A stretch of 64,000 nt of DNA, from contig NZ_JNYJ01000008.1 of the NCBI RefSeq assembly GCF_000716715.1, positions 186,001 to 250,000 of the forward strand. Reading direction: 5' to 3'. A program made the position numbers and the translations under genes. Source of the stretch: Dactylosporangium aurantiacum. GTDB lineage: Bacteria > Actinomycetota > Actinomycetes > Mycobacteriales > Micromonosporaceae. Position 1 is the stretch's first letter; the number at the start of each line of letters is the position of its first letter. Under the pieces are notes generated by a model that was given only the letters and a program-made list of their open reading frames with translations, searched no databases and was not told the origin of the DNA. Below are positions 24,776 through 33,215 of this stretch, one piece after another.

Positions 24776-26437
24776 ATGGGCAAGCACCAGACCGGCATCG
24801 TCGGCTCGCTGCTGCGCGGGCTCGTCCTGCTCCTCGCCGTCGGTCTCCTCGGCGGCGCCGGCTGGTACGTGCTGCGCAACAACACCGCCAACGGCGCCGG
24901 CGGCTGCCCCACCACCCTGCGCGTGGTCACCGCCTCGTCGTTCACCACCGTCGTCTCCGCCGCCGGGCGCACCCTGCGCGCCGGCGACAACTGCGTCCTC
25001 GTCGACACCATCACCACCGACGGCCGCCCCGCCGCCGGCCAGCTCACCCAGAGCCGCGCCGACCTGTGGATCCCCGACGACGCCGCCTGGGACGTCGTCG
25101 CCCCGCCGCAGTTCCTGGCGAAGAAGGACACCCTCAACGCCTACGCCACCCTCGCGACCAGCCCCATCTACATGGTCACCGACCCGGCGACCGGCGACCG
25201 GATCAACGCCGGCGGCGGCAGCTGGCTCGCCCTGTCCGGCCTGCTCAACACCAAGGGCTCCGGGGTCAGGATGGTCGTGCGCAACCCCGCCATGTCCGGC
25301 GACGGCATGGTCGCCGCCGGCGCCGTCGGCGAGGCCGTCTGGCTCGAGAAGGGCATGGACGCCTCCTCGCTCGTGCTGACCAACGTCCTCGGCGTCACCC
25401 GCACCGTCAACCACGAGCTCGCCGCCGTCCCCGAGACCCCCGGCGAGGTCGGCCTCATCCCCGAGTACGCGCTGCTGGCCACGCTGCGCCTGGCCAAGTC
25501 CGACCGCCGGTACATCGTCGGCAGCGACCACACCGCCCTGCTGCGCTACACGTGGCTGCCGTCCGCGGCCGCCGCCGCCGACCCGAAGAAGGCCGCCGCG
25601 CTGCGCCGCCTCTTCGCCGCGTTCACCAGCCCCGAGGCCAGCCGCGCCATCGCCGAGGCCGGCCTGCGCGCCCCCGACAACCTCCGGCCGATCTTCGACG
25701 GCGCCAACGTGCTGCCCGAGCCGACCGCCAAACCGTTCGAGGTCCTCCAGCCGCACCACGTCCAGCACATCTTCGCCACCTGGGACCCCGAGGACCGCCG
25801 CAGCAACCTGCTGATCATCGTCGACCTCACCACCACCGGCGCCGGCGCCACCCCCACCACCGGCGCAACCCCCACCACCGGCGCCTCACCGCCGCCCGGC
25901 AACAAGGTCCCGCCGATCGACGTGCTCCGCGAGGGCTGCATCGCGCTCGGCGGTCTCATGCCCGTCGGCTCCCGCCTCGGCCTGTGGGAGGTCAACCCCG
26001 GCACGCCCGGCTACCGCAAGCTCATGCCCACCGACCGGCTCGACGACACCAGCCGCGCCGCGTTCGGCAAGCAGGTCGGCAAGCTCGCCGCGCACAAGGC
26101 CGGCCCCGGCCTCTTCGACGCCATCGTCGCCGGGTACCAGTCCGTCCGCGACGACTACCACGACGACATGTTCAACCAGGTGCTCGTCTTCACCGACGAC
26201 CAGAACAGGGACAGCGCCAACACCCAGGCGGTCAACGACCTGGTCCGCAGGCTCACCGGCCTGCAGGACCCCGCCAAACCCGTCAAGGTCAGCGTCGTCG
26301 TGCTCGGCAAGAAGGAGTCCGCCGACCGCCTCAAGGACGCCCTCAAGCCCGTCGACGCCTACGTCGACAACGCCCTGCAGACCAGCGACGTGCAGGCCGC
26401 GTTCATCCACGTCGTCGCCGGCGGCCTGCACGAGTAG
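24776..26437 (+). CDS. Membrane-anchored substrate-binding/vWA-like protein with degenerate metal site
   Basis: A 553-residue protein with one N-terminal transmembrane helix (LLRGLVLLLAVGLLGGAGWYVL). A binding-protein-like domain follows at residues about 45-330 (LRVVTASSFTTVVSAAGRTLRAGDNCVLVDT), then a vWA-like domain at about 340-550. The metal site normally written DxSxS reads VDLTTTGAGATPTTGATP here (from about residue 348), so it lacks both serines and carries a Thr/Pro-rich tandem insertion. The later LVFTDDQNRD stands where the conserved LTDG should be. It is related in architecture to 20806-22431 but diverged. Metal-dependent ligand binding is probably altered or lost. Confidence 0.78.
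   Translation: MGKHQTGIVGSLLRGLVLLLAVGLLGGAGWYVLRNNTANGAGGCPTTLRVVTASSFTTVVSAAGRTLRAGDNCVLVDTITTDGRPAAGQLTQSRADLWIPDDAAWDVVAPPQFLAKKDTLNAYATLATSPIYMVTDPATGDRINAGGGSWLALSGLLNTKGSGVRMVVRNPAMSGDGMVAAGAVGEAVWLEKGMDASSLVLTNVLGVTRTVNHELAAVPETPGEVGLIPEYALLATLRLAKSDRRYIVGSDHTALLRYTWLPSAAAAADPKKAAALRRLFAAFTSPEASRAIAEAGLRAPDNLRPIFDGANVLPEPTAKPFEVLQPHHVQHIFATWDPEDRRSNLLIIVDLTTTGAGATPTTGATPTTGASPPPGNKVPPIDVLREGCIALGGLMPVGSRLGLWEVNPGTPGYRKLMPTDRLDDTSRAAFGKQVGKLAAHKAGPGLFDAIVAGYQSVRDDYHDDMFNQVLVFTDDQNRDSANTQAVNDLVRRLTGLQDPAKPVKVSVVVLGKKESADRLKDALKPVDAYVDNALQTSDVQAAFIHVVAGGLHE
25843..25890 (+). repeat. Short tandem repeat inside the vWA-like domain
   Basis: Roughly three copies of a 15-18-bp unit of the form GGCGC-CACCCCCACCAC (imperfect) encode the Gly-Ala-Thr-Pro-Thr-Thr stretch inserted at the former metal site of the vWA-like protein. 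Confidence 0.55.
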
Positions 26438-26452
26438 CCGCCGCGGCGGCAC

Positions 26453-27973
26453 CTACGCGGGGGTCGTCGGCGAGTCCAGCCACGCGTCGATGAGCCCGGT
26501 GAAGTCCCGCCCGGTCTGCCGGTTCACGAACGCGGTGAACGCCGCCCGGTCCTGCGCCGTGCCCGCGTGCTGCGACACCCACGCCCTGGCCAGGGCGAAG
26601 AACGCCGGCCCGCCCAGCTGCCGGTGCAGCTCGTACAGCATGAGCGCCGGGCACACGTACACGTTGCCCTCCGCGAAGCTGTCGGAGCGCGGGTTGCCGG
26701 GCGGCCCCAGCTGCTGCCGCACCTCCGCGTCACGCTGGCGGGCCCGCTTCGCCCACGCCTCGATGCCGGTGCCGTCGCGCTCCGCGGCGTACAGCGCCTC
26801 GGCGTAGGTCGCCCAGCCCTCGTTGAGCCACACGTCCTTCCACTGCGACGGCCCGACCGTGTCGCCGAACCACTGGTGCGCGTACTCGTGCAGCATGACC
26901 GTGTCCAGCGCCGCCGGGTACTTGCCGAGGCTGCCGCCGACGGTGACCATCTGCTGCGTCTCCATCGCCGAGTCCGACGGCACGACCACCGCGCCGGCGC
27001 TCGGGAACGGGTACTGCCCGAACCGCGACTCCAGCCAGCGCAGCTGCTCCGGCGCCTTGCGCAGCACCGGCAGCATCGCGTCGTCGACGCCGGGCCGGGT
27101 CCACAGGGTGATCGGCAGGCCCCGCGGGCCGGTGAGCCGCTCCTGCTGGTACTGCCCGACGGCCAGGGTCGTCAGGTAGGTGGCGACCGGCCGGTCCGAC
27201 GAGTACGTGAAGGTGCTGCCCCGCACCGGCCCCGGGGTGCCGCCGGCGACCGCCTCCCAGCCGTCCGGGACGGTGACGGAGATGTCGTACAGCGCCTTGT
27301 CCGACGGCTGGTCGTTGGACGGGTACCAGGTCGACGCGCCGTACGGCTCCTGCATCGTCCACAGCCCGCCGTCACCGGTGACGGTCAGCCCGAGCGGCTC
27401 GGCGTCGCCGCGGTGCGACGGCATCGGCACCGGCGCGGGCGTGCCCTGGTACTGCACCACGAGGGTGAGCGTCGAGCCGGCCGTCACCGCGCGGTCCACG
27501 GTCAGCTTGCCGCCGCCGACCCGGCCGGTCGCCGCGGCACCGTCGACCGTCGTGGCCGTCACCGCGTACGGGCCGGTCAGGTCCAACCGCAGCGCCTGGT
27601 CCGCGCGCAGCACCCGCAGCTTCAGCGTCGCCGTGCCCGTCAGCGTCTTCGTCGGCGGCGCCCAGGTCAGCGCCAGCCCGTAGTGCAGCACGTCGATGCC
27701 GGGGTTGCCGTAGGACGGGTACACCGGGTCGGCGACGGGCGTGGACGTGCCGTCGCGGTTGCCGGCGTCCAGCGGCTGCGGGGAGCGCAGGGTGCGGCCC
27801 TCAGCCGGGGCGGTGCAGCCCGCCAGGACGGCGAGGGCCGCGAGGGCGGCGACCACCCTGGGCGCGCGGCGCCGCCCGGCGGCGCCCGGGTGTGCCGCTG
27901 TCTTCCGACGGCTGGCGGTGCTTCGGTGGCTCGGGGGTCGACGCACCCGGCCAAGCATATGACTCAGGTGCAT
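26453..27973 (-). CDS. M1-family zinc metallopeptidase, probable lipoprotein
   Basis: A 506-residue aminopeptidase-type protein. HEYAHQWFGDTVGPSQWKDVWLNEGWATYAEALY near residue 360 supplies the HExxH-18-E zinc site, and an N-terminal beta domain (LHYGLALTWAPPTKTLTGTATLKL) precedes it. The N-terminus is basic, then hydrophobic with a lipobox (LAALAVLAGC), so the enzyme is likely anchored outside. ATG 27973 overlaps the zinc-binding lipoprotein gene by 10 bp; ATG 27958, five bases after that stop, is an alternative. Sharing a transcript with a Zur-controlled zinc-capture gene suggests this zinc enzyme is made when zinc is scarce. It converges on the vWA-like gene with a 15-bp gap. Confidence 0.88.
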   Translation of the reverse strand: MHLSHMLGRVRRPPSHRSTASRRKTAAHPGAAGRRRAPRVVAALAALAVLAGCTAPAEGRTLRSPQPLDAGNRDGTSTPVADPVYPSYGNPGIDVLHYGLALTWAPPTKTLTGTATLKLRVLRADQALRLDLTGPYAVTATTVDGAAATGRVGGGKLTVDRAVTAGSTLTLVVQYQGTPAPVPMPSHRGDAEPLGLTVTGDGGLWTMQEPYGASTWYPSNDQPSDKALYDISVTVPDGWEAVAGGTPGPVRGSTFTYSSDRPVATYLTTLAVGQYQQERLTGPRGLPITLWTRPGVDDAMLPVLRKAPEQLRWLESRFGQYPFPSAGAVVVPSDSAMETQQMVTVGGSLGKYPAALDTVMLHEYAHQWFGDTVGPSQWKDVWLNEGWATYAEALYAAERDGTGIEAWAKRARQRDAEVRQQLGPPGNPRSDSFAEGNVYVCPALMLYELHRQLGGPAFFALARAWVSQHAGTAQDRAAFTAFVNRQTGRDFTGLIDAWLDSPTTPA

Positions 27974-28857
27974 CCGAGCGCTTCACGCAGCGCTGCGAGG
28001 TTGCGCACCATGACCGACACGTAGTCGTCGCCGTCCTCGACGCCCTCGATCGGGTCGAGCACCGCCGCCTTCGCACCGATCTCCTTCGCGATCGTCTGCG
28101 ACAGCTTCGGGCTGACCAGCGCCTCGAAGAAGATGGTGGTCGCGCCCTTCTCCTTGGCCAGGGCGGCGACCTGCGACACCCGCTGCGGGCTGGGCTCCTC
28201 GTCGGGGTCCAGGCCGCTGATCGGCACCTGCGTCAGGTGGTACCGGCCGGCGAGGTACCCGAACGCCGCGTGGCTGGTCACGATCTCCCGCCGGGCGCAC
28301 GTGCGCAGGCCGGCCGTGTACTCCTCGTCGAGGCGGTGCAGCTCGTCCTGCAGCTGACCGGCCCGCACCTTGATCGCGTCGGCGTTGGCCGGGTCGAGGG
28401 CGGCGATGCGCTCGCCGAGCTTGCCGACGATGACCGCGAACCGGACCGGGTCCAGCCACACGTGCGGGTCGCCGCCGTGCTCACCGCCGGCCGCCAGCCG
28501 CTCGACCGCCGCGACGTCGAACGCCTTGTCCTTGGCCTGCAGGCGGACCGCCTCGTCCACCGACGGCTGGAACCCGTTGAGGTACACGACCAGGGCCGCG
28601 TCGCTGACCTGCGCCAGCTGGCTCGGCTTGAGCTCCAGGTCGTGCGGCTCGGCGCCGCCCTGGGTCAGGTTCGTCACGGCGGCGTCCTCCGCGCCGACCC
28701 GCTCGCTCATGTACTGCAGCGGGTAGAACCCGGCGACGATCCGCAGCCGCCCGTCCGCCTGCCGCTGCTGCTGCGCCGGCTCGCCGTCACCGCCGCACGC
28801 GGTGCTCAGCATCAGGGACCCGGCGGTGAGACCGGCGAGGACGGCGCGACGCAGCAT
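27964..28857 (-). CDS. znuA: Zinc ABC transporter substrate-binding lipoprotein
   Basis: A 297-residue cluster A-I metal-binding protein. The lipobox is STAC in LTAGSLMLSTACGGDGE. Metal-site motifs are visible: GGAEPHDLELKPSQ (His), GDPHVWLDPVRF (His), TSHAAFGYLAGRY (His) and GLDPDEEPSPQRV, with IFFEALVSPKLSQTIAKE near the end. The His-rich loop of many ZnuA proteins is short here (GGEHGGDPH). ATG 28857 is chosen: it opens a signal peptide and follows GAGG, while the longer frame runs through the Zur box. No permease or ATPase gene is adjacent, so it must use a transporter coded elsewhere. Manganese cannot be fully excluded as cargo. Confidence 0.88.
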   Translation of the reverse strand: MLRRAVLAGLTAGSLMLSTACGGDGEPAQQQRQADGRLRIVAGFYPLQYMSERVGAEDAAVTNLTQGGAEPHDLELKPSQLAQVSDAALVVYLNGFQPSVDEAVRLQAKDKAFDVAAVERLAAGGEHGGDPHVWLDPVRFAVIVGKLGERIAALDPANADAIKVRAGQLQDELHRLDEEYTAGLRTCARREIVTSHAAFGYLAGRYHLTQVPISGLDPDEEPSPQRVSQVAALAKEKGATTIFFEALVSPKLSQTIAKEIGAKAAVLDPIEGVEDGDDYVSVMVRNLAALREALGCT

Positions 28858-28876
28858 GATCCCATCCTCAGGGCAG

Positions 28877-28893
28877 TTGACAATGATTGTCAA
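28877..28893 (-). promoter_or_regulatory. Zur box upstream of znuA
   Basis: TTGACAATGATTGTCAA is a perfect inverted repeat around one central base, 20 bp upstream of the znuA start. Its core fits the actinobacterial Zur site of the form TGAxAATGATTxTCA. A Zur-type repressor is encoded at 39553-39957. The box could also influence the divergent gene at 29027. Confidence 0.85.
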
Positions 28894-29026
28894 AAACGCA
28901 TGGTTGCGGGCGTCACGGCGTGCTAAGCTTCCTAGGACACTAGCCCGAAGATGTCGCTGCCGGGATGTCGATCCCGTCCGCCCGTTTCCGACCTGTTGGT
29001 GACACCGTTGCGAAAGGATCCTGAGC

Positions 29027-29662
29027 ATGCTGCGTGTGCACAACTTCTGCGTCTCGGTCGACGGCTACGGCGCGGGAGCGGACCAGAGCCTCGACGACCC
29101 GATCGGCGCCGGCGGCGGGCGGCTGCACGACTGGGTGTTCCAGACCCGGACCGGCCGGCGCATGATCGGCGAGGAGGGCGGCAGCGAGGGCGTCGACGAC
29201 GAGATGATGCGGGCCGGCGAGACCGGCATCGGCGCCACGATCATGGGCCGCAACATGTTCGGCCCGGTGCGCGGGGCGTGGGCCCCCGACGAGCCGTGGA
29301 CCGGCTGGTGGGGCGACGACCCGCCCTACCACCACCCGGTGTTCGTGCTGACCCACCACGCCCGTCCCAGCGTGACGATGCGGGGCGGCACCGTCTTCCA
29401 CTTCGTCACCGGCGGCATCGAGGCCGCCCTGGAGCAGGCCGAGGCCGCCGCCGGCGGGCTCGACGTGCGCCTCGGCGGCGGCGTGTCCACCATCCAGCAG
29501 TATCTGCGCGCCGGCCTGGTCGACCAGCTGCACCTGGCGATCATCCCGGTCGTGCTCGGCCGCGGCGAGCGGCTCTTCACCGACGGGCTCACCGACGGCT
29601 ACACGTGCACCAGGATGGTCGCCTCCGACGCCGCCACCCACATGGTCCTCACCCGGTCATGA
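29027..29662 (+). CDS. RibD C-terminal/dihydrofolate reductase-like protein
   Basis: A 211-residue protein of the RibD_C fold. The pattern VHNFCVSVDGYGAGADQSLDDPIG at the N-terminus, TIMGRNMFGPVRGAW, VFVLTHHARPSV, and LGGGVSTIQQYLRAGLVDQLHLAIIPVVLGRGERLF is typical of the dihydrofolate-reductase-like family annotated around riboflavin reductases. It probably uses NADPH; its substrate is unknown and it is not a dedicated folate or riboflavin gene by context. AAAGGA lies nine bases before the ATG. It is divergent from znuA across the Zur box. Confidence 0.83.
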   Translation: MLRVHNFCVSVDGYGAGADQSLDDPIGAGGGRLHDWVFQTRTGRRMIGEEGGSEGVDDEMMRAGETGIGATIMGRNMFGPVRGAWAPDEPWTGWWGDDPPYHHPVFVLTHHARPSVTMRGGTVFHFVTGGIEAALEQAEAAAGGLDVRLGGGVSTIQQYLRAGLVDQLHLAIIPVVLGRGERLFTDGLTDGYTCTRMVASDAATHMVLTRS

Positions 29663-29673
29663 CGACGCCCGGA

Positions 29674-30174
29674 TCAGCGCGCGGGGCCGGGCAGCGTGAC
29701 GGCGAACTGGCGGGCGGTGATGCCGTACCAGCGGTCGGTCAGCCCCTCGTCGGTCATGCCGAGCCGGCCGGCGACCGCCTGCGAGGCGAGGTTGTCCTCG
29801 TCGGTGAGGGCGAGCACCCGGCCGCCGGTGCGCGACAGCAGCTCGCGGGCCGCCCGGGTGGCCAGACCCTTGCCCTGGTGGTCGGGGTGCAGGTGCCAGC
29901 CGACCTCGACCTCGCCGGTCTCCCCCGCCGCGTCCTGCAGCGGCAGCAGGAGCACCGTGCCCACCGGGACACCGTCGACGTCGATCGCCCAGTAGCCCCT
30001 CGGGCCGTCCTCCCGGCTCCGCATCCGCGCCAGCCGGTGGAGGGCCTCCTCGCGGTCGGCGACCACCCGCCGCGGGTGCGCGCCCAGGTGCCGCATCACC
30101 TCCCAGCGGGAGTAGATGTCGTAGAACGCCTCGACGTCGTCGTCCGTCCACCGCCGCAACCGCATGCCGGCCAT
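29674..30174 (-). CDS. GNAT-family N-acetyltransferase (RimJ-like)
   Basis: A 166-residue acetyltransferase. MRLRRWTDDDVEAFYDIYSRWEVMRHLG opens the protein, VEVGWHLHPDHQGKGLATRAARELL is the acetyl-CoA loop, and LTDEDNLASQAVAGRLGMTDEG completes the RimJ/RimL pattern. Start at ATG 30174 or 30165; both are plausible. It converges on the reductase gene with an 11-bp gap and is divergent from the P450 gene. The acceptor substrate cannot be inferred. Confidence 0.82.
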   Translation of the reverse strand: MAGMRLRRWTDDDVEAFYDIYSRWEVMRHLGAHPRRVVADREEALHRLARMRSREDGPRGYWAIDVDGVPVGTVLLLPLQDAAGETGEVEVGWHLHPDHQGKGLATRAARELLSRTGGRVLALTDEDNLASQAVAGRLGMTDEGLTDRWYGITARQFAVTLPGPAR

Positions 30175-30221
30175 GATGCACCGTCCGCCGCCGCCGGGCG
30201 GGCGGGGGACGTCACCGACCG

Positions 30222-30238
30222 ACACCGTTCGATATGAT
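30222..30238 (+). promoter_or_regulatory. P450 promoter region: TetR half-site and -10 box
   Basis: ACACCGTTCG (30222-30231) is identical to ten bases of the palindrome in front of the tetR gene (33913-33922). It is followed at once by TATGAT (30233-30238), a good -10 box. No convincing -35 is seen. Control by the nearby TetR protein is inferred. Confidence 0.45.
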
Positions 30239-30289
30239 CCGCAGCGTTTTGCCGCGACCGTGTCGCCGAGTCCCGCTGGGCCGGCGCTC

Positions 30290-30324
30290 GTGACCGGCCT
30301 GGAGCGCAGCGGAGGGCCGGTCAC
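30290..30324 (+). promoter_or_regulatory. Leader hairpin carrying a copy of the P450 ribosome-binding site
   Basis: GTGACCGGCC (30290-30299) pairs perfectly with GGCCGGTCAC (30315-30324). The loop contains GCGCAGCGGAG(G), which recurs as GCGCAGCGGAGG at 30360-30371, where it provides the GGAGG of the P450 gene. A short reading frame (MYAVSRSGRRRSAAEATS, from 30326) starts just after the hairpin and ends in an ATGA overlap with the P450 start. Confidence 0.45.
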
Positions 30325-30378
30325 CATGTACGCAGTCTCAAGGTCAGGACGGCGCCGCAGCGCAGCGGAGGCGACGTC

Positions 30379-31746
30379 ATGACCGTTATGGAGACGGCGC
30401 CGGCAGCGGCGCGGCAGATCCCCCTCGTGAAGGGTTGGCCCGTCGTCGGCAACGTGCTGGAGATGGCCAAGGACCCGGCGCGGTTCTTCGCCCGGGCCTA
30501 CCAGGAGCACGGCCCCGTCTACCGGATCAAGCTGTTCAACCGGACCTACCCGGTGCTCGCCGGCGCCGACGCGGCCAACTTCATGGGGTCCCGCGAGGGC
30601 CGCGAATGCCTGCGCTCCAAGGAGTTCTGGCAGGGCTTCCTCGACGAGTACGGTGGCACCCGCACCATCCTCGGCGAGGACGGCGACAGCCACAAGGAGC
30701 TGCGCGACATCATGCGCCGCGGCTACTCCCGCGACGCCATCAAGGGCCGCGCCGATGAGCTCGTCGCGATCACCGACCGGGCCCTGGAGCGCGACTGGCG
30801 CCCCGGCAAGCCCGTGCCCGTCGTGCACGCCTTGCAGTACATGGTGACCGACCAGCTCGGCACGATCCTCACCGGCAACGCGCCGCTGGAGTACGTGCCC
30901 GACATCCGCACCATGACCCTGTACGTGCTCAACGTCCTGGTCACCAGGCAGCGGCCGAAGATCCTGCTCAGGCACCCGAAGTACCGCCGGGCCCGGGCGC
31001 GGGTGTTCGAGCTCGGCGACAGGATGGTCGCCGAGCTGCGCGCCACCGCCGGCAGCACCCCCGAGCAGGAGCGCAACCTGGTCGAGGACCTCATGGACGT
31101 GCACCTCAACCGCGAGGGCGTCCTGCCGGCCAACGACCTCACCATGGCGCTGACCGGGCCGTATGTCGCGGGCCTGGACACGGTGGCCAACACGACCGCC
31201 GCGTTCATCTACTCGGTCCTCAAGCACCCCGAGGTCCTCGCGAAGGTGCGGGCCGAGGCCGACGCCCTGTTCGCCGGCGGCAGCATCACCGACGACGACC
31301 TGCGCAGGATCCCGTCGATCCGCTACGCGCTCATGGAGGCGATGCGCCTGTACCCGATCGCGGTCGCGCTCACCCGCACCGCGACGCGGGACTTCGAGTT
31401 CGGCGGGTACACCATCAAGGAGGGCGAGATGGTGTACGTCGCGACGACCGTGCCGCACTTCCTCGACGAGTACTTCCCCGACCCGGACACGTTCGACATC
31501 GGCCGGTACGAGAAGCCCCGGTCGGAGCACCTGCGGCCGGGGGCGTACTCGCCGTACGGGCGCGGGCCGCACACGTGCCTCGGCAAGAGCTTCGCCGACG
31601 TGCAGATGGCCCTGTCGATGGCGCGCCTGTTCCACCGGCTCGACCTGGAGCTCGACCCGCCCGGCTACACCCTCGTCACGAAGACCGCGCCGACCCCCGG
31701 CCCGGCGATGAGCTTCAAGGTGAAGGTGAAGGGGTACCGGCACTAG
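30379..31746 (+). CDS. Cytochrome P450
   Basis: A 455-residue haem monooxygenase without membrane anchor. The I-helix reads GPYVAGLDTVANTTA, ExxR is EAMR at residues 320-323, and the haem loop is YSPYGRGPHTCLGKSFAD with Cys400. The N-terminal proline-rich start (AARQIPLVKGWPVVGNVLEMAKDPARFF) is more like CYP51/CYP110-type class-2-style sequences than like typical Streptomyces CYP105s. The substrate is unknown; no ferredoxin gene is adjacent. GGAGG seven bases upstream supports the ATG. It is followed after 17 bp by an MFS exporter gene, so the two may make and export, or detoxify and expel, the same compound. Confidence 0.92.
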   Translation: MTVMETAPAAARQIPLVKGWPVVGNVLEMAKDPARFFARAYQEHGPVYRIKLFNRTYPVLAGADAANFMGSREGRECLRSKEFWQGFLDEYGGTRTILGEDGDSHKELRDIMRRGYSRDAIKGRADELVAITDRALERDWRPGKPVPVVHALQYMVTDQLGTILTGNAPLEYVPDIRTMTLYVLNVLVTRQRPKILLRHPKYRRARARVFELGDRMVAELRATAGSTPEQERNLVEDLMDVHLNREGVLPANDLTMALTGPYVAGLDTVANTTAAFIYSVLKHPEVLAKVRAEADALFAGGSITDDDLRRIPSIRYALMEAMRLYPIAVALTRTATRDFEFGGYTIKEGEMVYVATTVPHFLDEYFPDPDTFDIGRYEKPRSEHLRPGAYSPYGRGPHTCLGKSFADVQMALSMARLFHRLDLELDPPGYTLVTKTAPTPGPAMSFKVKVKGYRH

Positions 31747-31763
31747 CCGCTAGGTTCTACCGC

Positions 31764-33215
31764 ATGGCCTCACTCGCGTACGGCAGCCCGGCCGGTCGCT
31801 GGGTCCTCGCCGCGACGATCCTCGGCTCCGGCATCGCGGCGATCGACGCGACCGTCGTCGGTATCGCGCTGCCGGCGATCGGCCGCGCGTTCGACACCGA
31901 CCTGCAGACCCTGCAGTGGGTGGTCACGTCGTACACCCTCGCCCTCGCCGGGCTGCTGCTCATCGCCGGGGCGCTCGGCGACCGGTACGGGCGGCGGCGG
32001 GTCTTCCTCATCGGCGTCATCTGGTTCGCGCTCGCGTCGGTGCTGTGCGGCGCGGCACCGGACGCGCCGACCCTCATCGCCGCCCGGGCCCTGCAGGGGG
32101 TCGGCGCGGCCCTGCTCACCCCGGGCAGCCTCGCCATCCTGCAGGCGTCGTTCCGCCCCGAGGACCGCGGCCGCGCCATCGGCGCCTGGTCCGGCCTCGG
32201 CGGGGTCGCCACCGCCATCGGCCCGTTCCTCGGCGGCTGGCTCGTCGGCGCCGCCTCCTGGCGGCTGATCTTCGCGATCAACGTCCCGATCGCCGCCGCC
32301 GTCGTGTACCTCACCTGGCGGCACGTCCCCGAGTCCCGCGACGCCACCGCCACCGGCCCCGTCGACGTCACCGGCGGCGTCCTCGTCACCGCCGGCCTGG
32401 TCGGCGTCACGTACGGGCTCATCGACGGCTTCTCCCCCGTGCCCCTCGCCGCCGGGGCGGCGGTGCTGGCCGCGTTCGTGTGGTGGGAGCGGCGCACCGC
32501 CCACCCGATGCTGCCGCTGGACCTGTTCGCCTCCGCCCAGTTCAGCGCCACCAACGCCGTCACGTTCGTGGTCTACGGCGCCATCGGCGGCGCCCTGTTC
32601 CTGCTGCCGATCCAGCTGCAGCAGAGCTCCGGGTACACGCCGCTGCAGGCCGGCGTGTCGCTGCTGCCGATCACCGTCATCATGCTGCTGCTGTCGGCCC
32701 GCTCCGGCGCCCTCGCCGGGCGGATCGGGCCCCGTCTGCAGATGAGCGCCGGGCCGGTCGTCGTCGGCGCCGGGATGGCGCTGTTCACCCGGGTCGGCAC
32801 CGGCGGCTCGTACGTCGCCGACGTCCTGCCGGCCGTCGCGGTCCTCGGCCTGGGGCTCGCCACGACGGTCGCGCCGCTCACCGCGACCGCGCTGTCCTCG
32901 GCCCGGGCCAGCCACGCGGGCATGGCGTCGGCGGTGAACAACGACGTCGCCCGGGCGGCCGGGCTGATCGCCGTGGCCGTGCTGCCGGCGGCGGCCGGGA
33001 TCAGCGGGACGGCGTACCTGCACCCGGACGAGCTCACCGCGGGCTTCCACACGGCGGTGCTCATCTGCGCCGGGCTGTGCGTGCTGGCGGGCGCGGTGGC
33101 GGCGCTGACGATCCGCAACCCGAAACAGCCGCCGGCGGCCACGGCCGCGCCGCGGCACTGCGCCGTCGACGCGCCTCCCGCCGCCGCGCCGGTCTCAGGT
33201 CAGCAGGCCACGTAG
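31764..33215 (+). CDS. MFS drug-exporter-like protein, DHA2 (14-TM) type
   Basis: A 483-residue membrane protein. Motif A reads GALGDRYGRRRVFLIG, motif C-like glycine/proline repeats follow (GVGAALLTPGSLAILQA, GPFLGGWLVGAASWRLIFAINVPIAA), and about 14 helices can be counted. DHA2 members export drugs or natural products by proton exchange. The ATG at 31764 gives the usual short N-tail; no clear ribosome-binding site is seen, which suggests coupling to the P450 gene 17 bp upstream. The stop overlaps the convergent tetR gene by 21 bp. Confidence 0.9.
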   Translation: MASLAYGSPAGRWVLAATILGSGIAAIDATVVGIALPAIGRAFDTDLQTLQWVVTSYTLALAGLLLIAGALGDRYGRRRVFLIGVIWFALASVLCGAAPDAPTLIAARALQGVGAALLTPGSLAILQASFRPEDRGRAIGAWSGLGGVATAIGPFLGGWLVGAASWRLIFAINVPIAAAVVYLTWRHVPESRDATATGPVDVTGGVLVTAGLVGVTYGLIDGFSPVPLAAGAAVLAAFVWWERRTAHPMLPLDLFASAQFSATNAVTFVVYGAIGGALFLLPIQLQQSSGYTPLQAGVSLLPITVIMLLLSARSGALAGRIGPRLQMSAGPVVVGAGMALFTRVGTGGSYVADVLPAVAVLGLGLATTVAPLTATALSSARASHAGMASAVNNDVARAAGLIAVAVLPAAAGISGTAYLHPDELTAGFHTAVLICAGLCVLAGAVAALTIRNPKQPPAATAAPRHCAVDAPPAAAPVSGQQAT

